NCBI GenBank assembly: GCA_964346495.1
Contig: CAYFUW010000097.1
Coordinates: forward strand, 1 to 6,313
DNA length: 6,313 nucleotides
Source: JBGZFC01 sp964346495
GTDB lineage: Bacteria; Bacteroidota; Bacteroidia; Bacteroidales; Dysgonomonadaceae
Reading direction: 5' to 3'
The position numbers were made by a program, and so were the translations under genes. The notes under the pieces were generated by a model. The model saw only the letters and a program-made list of their open reading frames with translations, was not told the DNA's origin and made no database searches. Shown in pieces: positions 1-5,404 of this stretch (its first letter is position 1; the number at the start of each line of letters is the position of its first letter).

Positions 1-37
1 ACTAAATATCAAATGTTTCAAAGAATAATTTTGGATT

Positions 38-799
38 TTAATGGGACAGCAATGGATTCATATAACAAATCAACTTTTTTAGCTTAGTTAAATCACCTAC
101 ATCAATAGTAGTAAGATTATTATCTCCACAACTTAGATGAATTAAACTGGTTAAGTTGTTTAAGTTGATGGTGTTGATATGGTTGTTATAGCAAAACAGT
201 TCTGTCAGATAAGTTGAGTTGCTTGCATCAAGTGTAGTGAGCAGATTGTCGTTGCAAGCCAATCTTTTTAAAGCTGTTAAATCACTTACATCAATATTGG
301 TGAGTCTGTTGCTATAACAATTTAAAATCTCTAAATTAGTTAAGTTGTTTACATTGAGAGAGGTAAGCCAGTTGTAACTGCAATCTAGCTGTTTTAGGTT
401 AGTTAAGTTGCTAACGTCAAGTGTGGTAAGGTGGCTGTTGACACAACAGAATTCCGTTAGTCCTGTGCAACTGTTAGCATCTATATTTTCTATTCCGCTA
501 TCGGGAAACATATATGTTTTAAATCCGCTGATATTGCCATAAATAGTTACTGTTTCATTAGGTTCATCGAATGAGATATTTATCCAATCCGGTCCAACAA
601 AAGTGTCTTCAGAACTTCCACTTCCTTTTACAATTTTTATAGGTGTGTCGGGTGTGTCTGCTTTTATTTTTACTCCTGTTGCCGATACCACATTAAACTT
701 TATATAGCGACTCATATCTACATCTTGCCCTATAGTGTTTGTCACAAATGTGGATAGTACAAGTATAGCCATTAGTGGCTTTAAAATGTTTTTTTTCAT
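38..799 (-). CDS. Secreted leucine-rich-repeat protein, C-terminally truncated paralogue
   Basis: This 253-residue protein begins with a clear Sec signal peptide: a basic start (MKKNILK), a hydrophobic core to about residue 22 and likely cleavage near TIG|QD (24/25). Residues 29-110 form a beta-rich N-terminal region also present in the upstream neighbour (MSRYI.FNVVS, TPIKIVK, EPNETV.IYG, ISGFKTYM). From about residue 112 it carries 21-residue LRRs of the pattern LxxLxCxxNxLTxLDVSN, at residues 132, 153, 174, 195, 216 and 237. The reading frame ends after about 17 residues of the last repeat (ICYMNPLLSH then TAA), so there is no capping region and no T9SS sorting domain. It starts 71 bp after the stop of its paralogue on the same strand, probably in one transcript. 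The start has an AAACAAAATG context shared with the paralogue. The product would be exported to the periplasm, probably as a defective or remnant adhesion/binding protein. No specific ligand can be inferred. The reading frame is certain; calling it broken is an inference. Confidence 0.85.
   Translation of the reverse strand: MKKNILKPLMAILVLSTFVTNTIGQDVDMSRYIKFNVVSATGVKIKADTPDTPIKIVKGSGSSEDTFVGPDWINISFDEPNETVTIYGNISGFKTYMFPDSGIENIDANSCTGLTEFCCVNSHLTTLDVSNLTNLKQLDCSYNWLTSLNVNNLTNLEILNCYSNRLTNIDVSDLTALKRLACNDNLLTTLDASNSTYLTELFCYNNHINTINLNNLTSLIHLSCGDNNLTTIDVGDLTKLKKLICYMNPLLSH
50..406 (-). repeat. 63-bp tandem LRR repeats, last unit incomplete
   Basis: Six units start at residues 132, 153, 174, 195, 216 and 237 of the truncated LRR protein. 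They align in order with the first six units of the upstream paralogue: LTNLKQLDCSYN with LTNLQQLDCSYN, LTNLEILNCYSN with LTNLEILKCYSN, LTALKRLACNDN with LTALKRLECNDN. This shows that the two genes arose by gene duplication and not by independent repeat expansion. The sixth unit is cut short by the stop codon. Confidence 0.75.
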
Positions 800-870
800 T
801 TTGTTTTTTATAATTGTATTAAATGATTAAGTTTAGTTGTTTAAAAGTTGTGCACTTTGTTGTAAAAAAA

Positions 871-2310
871 CTACTTTTTTATAAAACTATGCTTGTTTAC
901 ACCTTTATCGGTATATATCTGCAAGAAATATGTTCCGCTAATCAGGCTAGATAGATCGATTGAAGTGTTGGTCAGATAGTTAATAGTTTTGTTGAAGATT
1001 TCTTTTCCCGAAATGTCGAAAATTCTTATTTCATTAATAGTACTTTCACTATCAATATAAAGTAAATCGTCAACCGGATTGGGGTAAATCTTTACATCGT
1101 TATCTAGTTCTATAGAATTGATATCAGTAGTGCACTCATAATTTCCGGTTGTAGTAATATCCGAATTATCAACATGATAGCGAACAGTCCAGTTTTTATC
1201 GATTGCATTTTGAGCATTTGTTGCTAAAATAGTGTCAATATTGTCGTCATAAGGAGAGTGGGCAGGTAAGATGATTCCTTCCGTGTCAGGTAAAGCGCAA
1301 TATATGTCATCCAAAGCTTGAGTGGTAAAATTATTTTGATAACACGACAGAGATTGCAAAGCTTGTGAGTTTCTTATATCTAGAGTTGTGAGTTGATTTA
1401 CATAGCAATACAACTCTATCATTTTTGGTAAATTGCTTATATCGAGTGAGGTTATTAGATTGTGTTGACAGTATAAATATTTTAAATTAGATAAGTTGTT
1501 AACTTCAAGCGAGGTGAGTTGATTGTTTCCACAATCCATAGATGTCAAATTTGTTAAGTTGTTCAATCCGTAAATGTCTTCCAGCTGATTGCCATTACAA
1601 TTCAATTCTTTCAGATTGACTAAATTGCTAACATCAAGTGTAGTAAGTTGATTCTTAGAACAAGATAGACTTGTTAGATTTGTTAAGCCACTCACATCAA
1701 TTTCGGCTAAATTATTTCTTGCACAGCTAAGAACTCTTAAACTCGTTAAGTTATTTAAGTTAACAGTATTGATAAGATTACTATAGCAATATAACTCTGC
1801 CAGGTTTGTTAAGCTGCTCACATCTAATTCGGTAAGTAGGTTGTCGTTACACTCCAATCTTTTTAGTGCAGTTAAATTACTAATATCGATATTGTTGATT
1901 GTGTTGCTGTAGCATTTTAATATTTCAAGATTTGTTAAGTTGCTTACATTTAATGTTGTAAGCGAGTTGTAGCTACAGTCAAGTTGTTGCAGATTAGTTA
2001 AGTTGCTTACCTCAAGATTATTAAGGTTGCTGGATGTGCAATAAAGCTCTTTTAATCCTATACAACTATTTACAAATAAATATTCTATTCCACTATGAGG
2101 AACCATATAAGTTTTAAATCCACTTATATCGCCATAAATGGCCACTGTTTCATTGGGTTCATTAAAAGCGATATTTGTCCAATATGTTCCTACAGCAGTC
2201 TCTTCCGAACCTCCATTCTCTTTTACAATTTTAATTGGAGTGTTTTCATTATCTGCTTTTAATTCTATCCTTGTTTGCGATACTACATTAAATGTGATAT
2301 AGCGGCTCAT
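871..2310 (-). CDS. LRR protein with type IX secretion sorting domain (signal peptide frameshifted off)
   Basis: The open frame encodes 479 residues from an internal Met (MSRYITFNVV). Residues 1-80 match the N-terminal domain of the downstream paralogue. Twenty-one-residue LRRs with Cys and Asn at fixed places start at residues 104, 125, 146, 167, 188, 209 and 230. After a one-residue insertion the array continues at 252, 273, 294 and 315. Residues 330-395 (ALDDIYCALPD ... ATNAQNAIDKNW ... TTGNYEC) are the usual post-repeat cap of Bacteroidetes LRR proteins. Residues 405-479 are a Por-type sorting domain (VKIYPNPVDDLLYI, IRIFDISGKEIF, LSSLISGTYFLQIYTDKG, final basic HSFIKK), which in the family directs passage through the T9SS outer-membrane channel and surface attachment. 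T9SS cargo needs a Sec signal peptide, and none is present from this start. The missing peptide is found in another frame just upstream (2311-2393), so the start at 2310 is probably only the remnant of a longer gene. Confidence 0.85.
   Translation of the reverse strand: MSRYITFNVVSQTRIELKADNENTPIKIVKENGGSEETAVGTYWTNIAFNEPNETVAIYGDISGFKTYMVPHSGIEYLFVNSCIGLKELYCTSSNLNNLEVSNLTNLQQLDCSYNSLTTLNVSNLTNLEILKCYSNTINNIDISNLTALKRLECNDNLLTELDVSSLTNLAELYCYSNLINTVNLNNLTSLRVLSCARNNLAEIDVSGLTNLTSLSCSKNQLTTLDVSNLVNLKELNCNGNQLEDIYGLNNLTNLTSMDCGNNQLTSLEVNNLSNLKYLYCQHNLITSLDISNLPKMIELYCYVNQLTTLDIRNSQALQSLSCYQNNFTTQALDDIYCALPDTEGIILPAHSPYDDNIDTILATNAQNAIDKNWTVRYHVDNSDITTTGNYECTTDINSIELDNDVKIYPNPVDDLLYIDSESTINEIRIFDISGKEIFNKTINYLTNTSIDLSSLISGTYFLQIYTDKGVNKHSFIKK
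1306..2001 (-). repeat. 63-bp tandem repeat array encoding 21-residue LRRs (11 units)
   Basis: These are coding repeats within the LRR/T9SS gene. The unit has the protein pattern LTNLxxLxCxxNxLTxLDVSN-like, with a near-invariant Cys at position 9 and Asn at position 12. Spacing is 63 bp, except for a single 66-bp step at the seventh unit (NGNQLEDIYGLNN). A degenerate half unit precedes the array (residues 83-103). Confidence 0.8.
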
Positions 2311-2393
2311 ATCAACCTCTTGTCCTTTTGCGATAGTTACAATGCAGTAAGCATAAGTATTGCAAGAAACGACTTTAAAATGGTCCTTATCAT
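2311..2393 (-). pseudogene. Frameshifted 5' end (signal peptide) of the LRR/T9SS gene
   Basis: An ATG at 2393-2391, in the same AAACAAAATG context as the paralogue's start, opens MIRTILKSFLAILMLTAL (18 codons) and then meets TAA at 2339-2337. From 2340 the frame of the main gene reads VTIAKGQEVD straight into MSRYITF. The paralogue reads MKKNILKPLMAILVLSTF then VTNTIGQDVD then MSRYIKF: 18 plus 10 residues, the same lengths. The two halves therefore join exactly if one base is restored near 2340-2342. This is seen directly. Whether the deletion is real or a sequencing/assembly error cannot be told from this window. Confidence 0.8.
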
Positions 2394-2530
2394 TTTGTTT
2401 AGATTTTTTTGTGGCATTTGGTTGTTTATGTTTTCTATTATCATGTCAAACCAAACAACAAAGTAAAATGTTTTTTCTCAAATGAGCACAATTTTTTTTG
2501 AAAAGATGTTTTTATAGTCAAGATTTGTTC

Positions 2531-3889
2531 TTATTTGTAATTTCGCTTTATTAATGATAAATACCAAAGCAGTAGAATTGTACCTTTAAAGATAGTTGAT
2601 ATCGAGATAGCCCACCAAACTCCGGAAACTCCCATTATCGAAGCTAAAATTAATGCAAGAGGTATTCTTATAAAGTTGAAAACGATGCTTATTATTGCAG
2701 GAGGTGTGGTTTTGCCTATTCCGTTGAACATGCCTTGTGTTGTGAGTTCGAGCATCATAAATAGTTGTGATACTCCCATAATGGCAAGATATTCACCGCC
2801 CGCTTTATAGGCAGCCTCTTCGGGAATAAATATCGAGAAAATCTCTTCGCCAAGAAATAGAAATGCTACGGTTACAATAAATCCGATAACACCCATAATT
2901 TTTAGCGTCGAAATAAATGCTTTTTCCGCTCTATACATACGTTGTGCAGCATAGTTTTGTGCAACGAAGCTACCAAGTGCTGTCGCAAAACCTTGTGAAG
3001 TGTTCCAGGTGACTCCTTCAATTTGTCCGCCTGTTGTTTGGCTTGCAACACCTAAATGTCCGCCATGAATAGATGCTATGCGTGCCAGGCTCATATTTAT
3101 AAATGAGTAAAATACATTCATTGCAGCTACCGGAAGTCCAAGTTTAATGATGTTTATTGTGTAGTTTCTGCGTAGTCTTATTAAAAAAGGAAATCTGAAC
3201 GGTCCTTTTTCTCTTATCATATGATTGATAAACAAGAGTAACACTAACAACATAGAAATTAATGTAGCCAATGCTGCACCTCGTGTTTCCATTCTTGGTA
3301 TAGGTCCAAATCCAAAAATTAGTAACGGGTCTAGAATAATATTTAATATTAGTCCCGAAGCGTTGAAGTAGAACGGTATTTTGCTTTTGCCGGCACCTAC
3401 ATAGATTCCCGAAAAATTGAGAGTCAGATACATTACCGGTAATCCCAGAGAGACAATAAGCAGATACTCTTTTGCTTCTGAAGATATTTCGGGAGCTAGC
3501 TTAAAGAAAGAGATTATTAAATCGGGAAAAGTGAAAAATATTATCGCGAAAAAAACACCGATAAGTAAAGCAATTGTGGTTGTATGAGATGCATAAACCG
3601 ATGCTTTGTCCAGCCTTTTTGCTCCAATAGATTGACCGATAGTTATTTCGGCACTAACTTTGGAGATTAATGCAACAGAGTTCATCATCCACATCAACAT
3701 ACCAATGGTGCCCACCGCTGCCGATGATTTGCTACCCAGTCGACCAACCCAAATCAAGTCTATCAGGCTGTATCCCATTTGAATAAAGCCCATAGCCATC
3801 AGCGGCATTGCCAAATGTAGTAGTTGAGATGTAATTTTGCCTTGCGTAAAATCTTTTATTTGCGATATGTCTTCTGTTTTATTACTCAT
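2531..3889 (-). CDS. MATE family efflux transporter (NorM/DinF-like)
   Basis: This 452-residue inner-membrane protein has the length and about twelve hydrophobic segments expected of MATE antiporters, which expel cationic drugs, dyes or metabolites in exchange for Na+ or H+. Two MatE (PF01554-type) halves are visible, about residues 20-190 and 245-410. The first carries P29, D44 and VGRLG after TM1 and the AEITIGQSIGAKR loop. The second repeats this theme with KLGLPVAAMNV and QNYAAQRMYRAEKA. GGQIEG (E290) lies where NorM-type proteins have a cation-linked acidic residue. LTTQGMFNGIGKTTPP (381-396) is the characteristic late-TM motif. The start at 3889 (MSNKTEDISQIKDFTQGKI) gives a normal short cytoplasmic N-terminus. 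No strong terminator is visible in the 137 bp before the LRR gene, so read-through is possible, but no functional link is evident. The substrate is not predictable, and a polysaccharide-flippase role is unlikely given the NorM-like sequence. Confidence 0.92.
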   Translation of the reverse strand: MSNKTEDISQIKDFTQGKITSQLLHLAMPLMAMGFIQMGYSLIDLIWVGRLGSKSSAAVGTIGMLMWMMNSVALISKVSAEITIGQSIGAKRLDKASVYASHTTTIALLIGVFFAIIFFTFPDLIISFFKLAPEISSEAKEYLLIVSLGLPVMYLTLNFSGIYVGAGKSKIPFYFNASGLILNIILDPLLIFGFGPIPRMETRGAALATLISMLLVLLLFINHMIREKGPFRFPFLIRLRRNYTINIIKLGLPVAAMNVFYSFINMSLARIASIHGGHLGVASQTTGGQIEGVTWNTSQGFATALGSFVAQNYAAQRMYRAEKAFISTLKIMGVIGFIVTVAFLFLGEEIFSIFIPEEAAYKAGGEYLAIMGVSQLFMMLELTTQGMFNGIGKTTPPAIISIVFNFIRIPLALILASIMGVSGVWWAISISTIFKGTILLLWYLSLIKRNYK

Positions 3890-3990
3890 TTATTTGCATT
3901 TGGAGTCGGTATTGCATATAACGGCAAAAAGCTTTTAAAGTTTATATTGACTTGTTTATTATTCCATTTTTATGGATTATTTTGTTTAAC

Positions 3991-4029
3991 AAAAAAAACG
4001 CTGTAGAGCATTTGTTCTACAGCGTTTTT
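3991..4029 (-). terminator. Strong intrinsic terminator of the tRNA-Gly unit
   Basis: Perfect stem CGCTGTAGA (3999-4007) pairs with TCTACAGCG (4016-4024), extended by five A/T pairs outside. Read on the minus strand it is followed by eight T residues (3998-3991). The plus strand also has five T residues after the stem, so it could work in both directions. It lies 58 bp past the 3' end of the tRNA and upstream of the MATE gene. Confidence 0.8.
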
Positions 4030-4036
4030 ATAGTTT

Positions 4037-4085
4037 GAGCGGAAAACGAGAATTCCCGAATTCTTCGTTTCGGGATCTCTCTTTC
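4037..4085 (-). pseudogene. 3'-end fragment of a tRNA-Gly copy joined to a TCCCGA palindrome
   Basis: Positions 4037-4051 repeat exactly the 15 bp at 4086-4100, which are the 3' acceptor strand, the 3' side of the T stem and the discriminator of the intact tRNA-Gly. Where the T loop and the rest of the tRNA should follow, the sequence instead has a perfect 7-bp inverted repeat (4054-4060 with 4069-4075, loop of 8). The fragment lies between the tRNA and its terminator, so it would be part of the 3' trailer. It cannot make a tRNA. Confidence 0.6.
4054..4075. repeat. Short palindrome TCCCGAA-N8-TTCGGGA
   Basis: Seven-base perfect arms (4054-4060 and 4069-4075) around an 8-base spacer. The arms share the core TCCCGA/TCGGGA with a second palindrome at 4248-4263. 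Both sit beside tRNA-Gly fragments, suggesting a small dispersed palindromic element. Confidence 0.6.
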
Positions 4086-4086
4086 G

Positions 4087-4159
4087 AGCGGAAAACGAGA
4101 CTCGAACTCGCGACCCCAACCTTGGCAAGGTTGTGCTCTACCAACTGAGCTATTTCCGC
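4087..4159 (-). tRNA. tRNA-Gly (anticodon GCC)
   Basis: Read on the minus strand this folds as a complete 73-nt tRNA. The acceptor stem is GCGGAAA/TTTCCGC, the D arm is GCTC-AGTTGGTA-GAGC, the anticodon arm is CAACC-TTGCCAA-GGTTG with anticodon GCC, the variable loop is GGGTC, and the T arm is GCGAG-TTCGAGT-CTCGT with one G-T pair. The discriminator is U, as is normal for bacterial tRNA-Gly. CCA is not encoded (the next bases are CGA), so it must be added after transcription. It reads GGC and GGU codons. Fragments of the same tRNA lie on both sides, and the gene has its own promoter candidate and terminator. Confidence 0.97.
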
Positions 4160-4198
4160 AGTATAAAATATGTTTTGCTTAAGTTAGCTGCATTACAC

Positions 4199-4235
4199 TT
4201 GCCAAGGTCGTTTTTTTATTACATCTTGGGGCAAG
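4199..4235. other. Imperfect inverted repeat derived from tRNA anticodon-arm sequence
   Basis: CTTGCCAAG (4199-4207) can pair with CTTGGGGCAAG (4225-4235) over nine pairs with a two-base bulge. The left arm and its flank (4199-4213) match the anticodon-arm region of the intact tRNA-Gly (4121-4135) at 12 of 15 positions. It may therefore be a remnant of another decayed copy. The anticodon arm is itself nearly palindromic, so part of the match is unsurprising. Confidence 0.35.
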
Positions 4236-4280
4236 GTTGTGCTCTACTCCCGACACATCGGGAAGCTATTTCCGCAGTAT
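4224..4280 (-). pseudogene. 5'-half fragment of tRNA-Gly with its D loop replaced by a palindrome
   Basis: Positions 4264-4280, read on the minus strand, carry the 5' flank and acceptor/D-stem start of the tRNA; GCTATTTCCGCAGTAT on the plus strand matches 4149-4164 exactly. Positions 4231-4247 (GCAAGGTTGTGCTCTAC) match 4125-4141 exactly. Between the two blocks the seven bases CAACTGA of the D loop are replaced by 17 bases made of TCCCGA-CACA-TCGGGA plus one A. Similarity ends just past the anticodon, where two extra G residues are inserted. There is no T arm or 3' acceptor strand. It lies between the proposed promoter and the intact tRNA, so it would be transcribed in the leader. It is probably a dead first copy in a former tandem tRNA-Gly unit. 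Confidence 0.75.
4248..4263. repeat. Short palindrome TCCCGA-CACA-TCGGGA
   Basis: Perfect 6-bp arms with a 4-base spacer, placed exactly where the D loop should be in the tRNA-Gly fragment. The arm core is the same as in the palindrome at 4054-4075, which suggests a common source. Confidence 0.65.
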
Positions 4281-4287
4281 TTAATTT

Positions 4288-4306
4288 TAACCAAACTCTT
4301 TGGTTA
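4288..4306. other. Perfect AT-rich hairpin in the tRNA leader
   Basis: TAACCAAA (4288-4295) and TTTGGTTA (4299-4306) form eight pairs around a 3-base loop. It lies just downstream of the proposed tRNA promoter (-7 box 4323-4330). It could be a leader processing or attenuation structure, but it is GC-poor and lacks a clean T tract on the minus strand. Confidence 0.4.
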
Positions 4307-4322
4307 TTTATTTTTGAGGATG

Positions 4323-4354
4323 CAAAGATAGAGTATTTTTTTCTATTTATGAAA
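4323..4354 (-). promoter_or_regulatory. Bacteroidetes-type promoter for the tRNA-Gly unit
   Basis: TATCTTTG on the minus strand (4330-4323) fits the Bacteroidetes -7 consensus TAnnTTTG exactly. A TTTC lies 20 bp upstream (4354-4351), close to the -33 TTTG; a perfect TTTG at 4358-4355 is spaced at 24. Transcription would run through the 5'-half fragment and the intact tRNA to the terminator at 3991-4029. The assignment rests on consensus and position only. Confidence 0.55.
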
Positions 4355-4427
4355 CAAATTTGATGATTTTTTCAAATTTGCATAATCAATCGCTAGTGTG
4401 AAACAACTCTTTTTTGTGAAAAATATG

Positions 4428-4435
4428 TACCTTTG
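4428..4435 (+). promoter_or_regulatory. -7 box of the glycosyltransferase operon promoter
   Basis: TACCTTTG matches the Bacteroidetes -7 consensus TAnnTTTG and lies 37 bp before the ATG at 4473. The expected -33 region near 4405-4408 has no TTTG, and the nearest one (4413-4416) is too close, so the upstream element is weak or factor-dependent. The region between this and the opposing tRNA promoter (about 4331-4427) is AT-rich with no gene visible. Confidence 0.5.
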
Positions 4436-4472
4436 TATTTGAATTACGTTTTTTTACCCATATTGTGACTAA

Positions 4473-5393
4473 ATGATTTCGATAATAATTTGTTCTAAAT
4501 ATGCCGAACTAAATAAACTTCTTCGCGAAAATATTGACAAAACTGTTGGAGTGGAGTATGAAATTATTCATATTGACAATTCCCAAAATAGATATTCAAT
4601 ATTTTCCGCATACAATATGGGATGGGAGAAGAGTAAATATCCATACACCTGTTTCGTGCACGAAGATGTGTTGTTTCGCACTCAAAATTGGGGAGTAAAA
4701 GTGATAAAACATTTGCAAAATCGAGATTGCGGATTTGTAGGTGTAGCAGGCGGTCCTTTACTAACCCGAGTTCCCGGTTCGTGGAGCGATAATGGTGGGT
4801 TTGTAAGTATTATTCAATCCGGTCAGAAAAATAAGAAAAGAGTGCATCGTCCGCATAGGTTTAAAGGTATATCTCGTGAAGCGGTGCTATTGGACGGTGT
4901 TTTCCTTTGTGCCAGAAAAGAGTTGATGCAAACAGTAAGTTTTGATGAAGACTTTAATGGTTTTCATATTTACGACCTGGATGTCAGTATTAAGTCACAT
5001 CTGGCAGGATACACCAATTATGTCATTTACGATGTTTTGTTAGAGCATTTTTCGAGAGGAAACAGAAACAAACACTATTTCGAAAATCTGTTGCAGCTAT
5101 TTGATAAGTGGAGTAATGAATTACCGCTTTATACAAAATCATATCAGATAAAAAATAGAATATATTTGTCTATTTTAGAATGGTGGAAATTAAAGAAACT
5201 GTTGATAAAATTAGTAAAAAACAATTTCCCAACTTCTCAGATAGTAGAAACCGTAATTCATTATTCACCTAAAACAAAAGGATTGTTCAGTAAAATATGC
5301 GAAAAATGGATATTTTTGCAGATTTATTTTGTGAAGATGTTTATACGGAAAAAACAGCCTTGCACGAACAATTTTAACAGAAAAGTAAGATGA
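4473..5393 (+). CDS. Glycosyltransferase, PF13712-like (GT2-related)
   Basis: This 306-residue protein is probably a cytoplasmic or membrane-associated sugar transferase. MISIIICSKY opens the nucleotide-sugar-binding fold, and EIIHIDNSQN (30-39) ends the second strand. FVHEDVLF (61-68) carries HED, the DxD-like metal/nucleotide site of this family. LLDGVFLCARK (139-149) and FDEDFNGFHIYDLDVSIK (157-174) form the acceptor-side pocket, and H192 in LEHFSRG is the usual late His. These are the landmarks of the Glyco_tranf_2_5 family. Residues 220-306 are basic and partly hydrophobic (ILEWWKLKKLLIKLV, WIFLQIYFVKMFIRKK), suggesting peripheral membrane contact. It is the first gene of a tight operon, with 11 bp to the next gene. 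The ATG follows a short leader without a Shine-Dalgarno site. It probably adds a sugar to a surface glycan. Donor and acceptor cannot be named. Confidence 0.85.
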   Translation: MISIIICSKYAELNKLLRENIDKTVGVEYEIIHIDNSQNRYSIFSAYNMGWEKSKYPYTCFVHEDVLFRTQNWGVKVIKHLQNRDCGFVGVAGGPLLTRVPGSWSDNGGFVSIIQSGQKNKKRVHRPHRFKGISREAVLLDGVFLCARKELMQTVSFDEDFNGFHIYDLDVSIKSHLAGYTNYVIYDVLLEHFSRGNRNKHYFENLLQLFDKWSNELPLYTKSYQIKNRIYLSILEWWKLKKLLIKLVKNNFPTSQIVETVIHYSPKTKGLFSKICEKWIFLQIYFVKMFIRKKQPCTNNFNRKVR

Positions 5394-5404
5394 CAAATTA
5401 GCAT

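Noticed and set aside
50..2001. Regular short repeats resembling a CRISPR-like array
   Set aside because: The 63-bp period corresponds to 21-residue LRR units in an open frame, with no conserved repeat and unique spacer pattern.
2336..2345. Programmed ribosomal frameshift in the signal peptide
   Set aside because: There is no slippery heptamer or downstream pseudoknot-like stem at the junction, and the paralogue is read without a shift. A simple deletion or sequence error is more likely.
2275..2466. A 63-codon plus-strand open frame
   Set aside because: It lies antisense to the start of the LRR gene and its lost signal peptide, shows no domain or plausible start signal, and is best explained as a shadow of the minus-strand gene.
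2394..2530. Promoter or terminator between the MATE and LRR genes
   Set aside because: A TTACTTTG (2466-2459, minus) resembles a -7 box but has a mismatch at a key position and no well-spaced -33 TTTG. No stable stem followed by a T tract was found, so neither was called.
3824..4006. A 60-codon plus-strand open frame, hydrophobic in composition
   Set aside because: It overlaps the 5' end of the MATE gene and runs into the terminator stem. Its hydrophobicity comes from the T-rich intergenic DNA.
4224..4310. T-box riboswitch or another leader riboswitch
   Set aside because: No T-box sequence or specifier stem is seen, and no protein gene follows. The structure is explained by tRNA-derived fragments and palindromes.
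4133..4363. A 76-codon plus-strand open frame
   Set aside because: It overlaps the tRNA, the tRNA fragment and the promoter on the other strand. The translation is explained by RNA gene sequence and AT-rich spacer.
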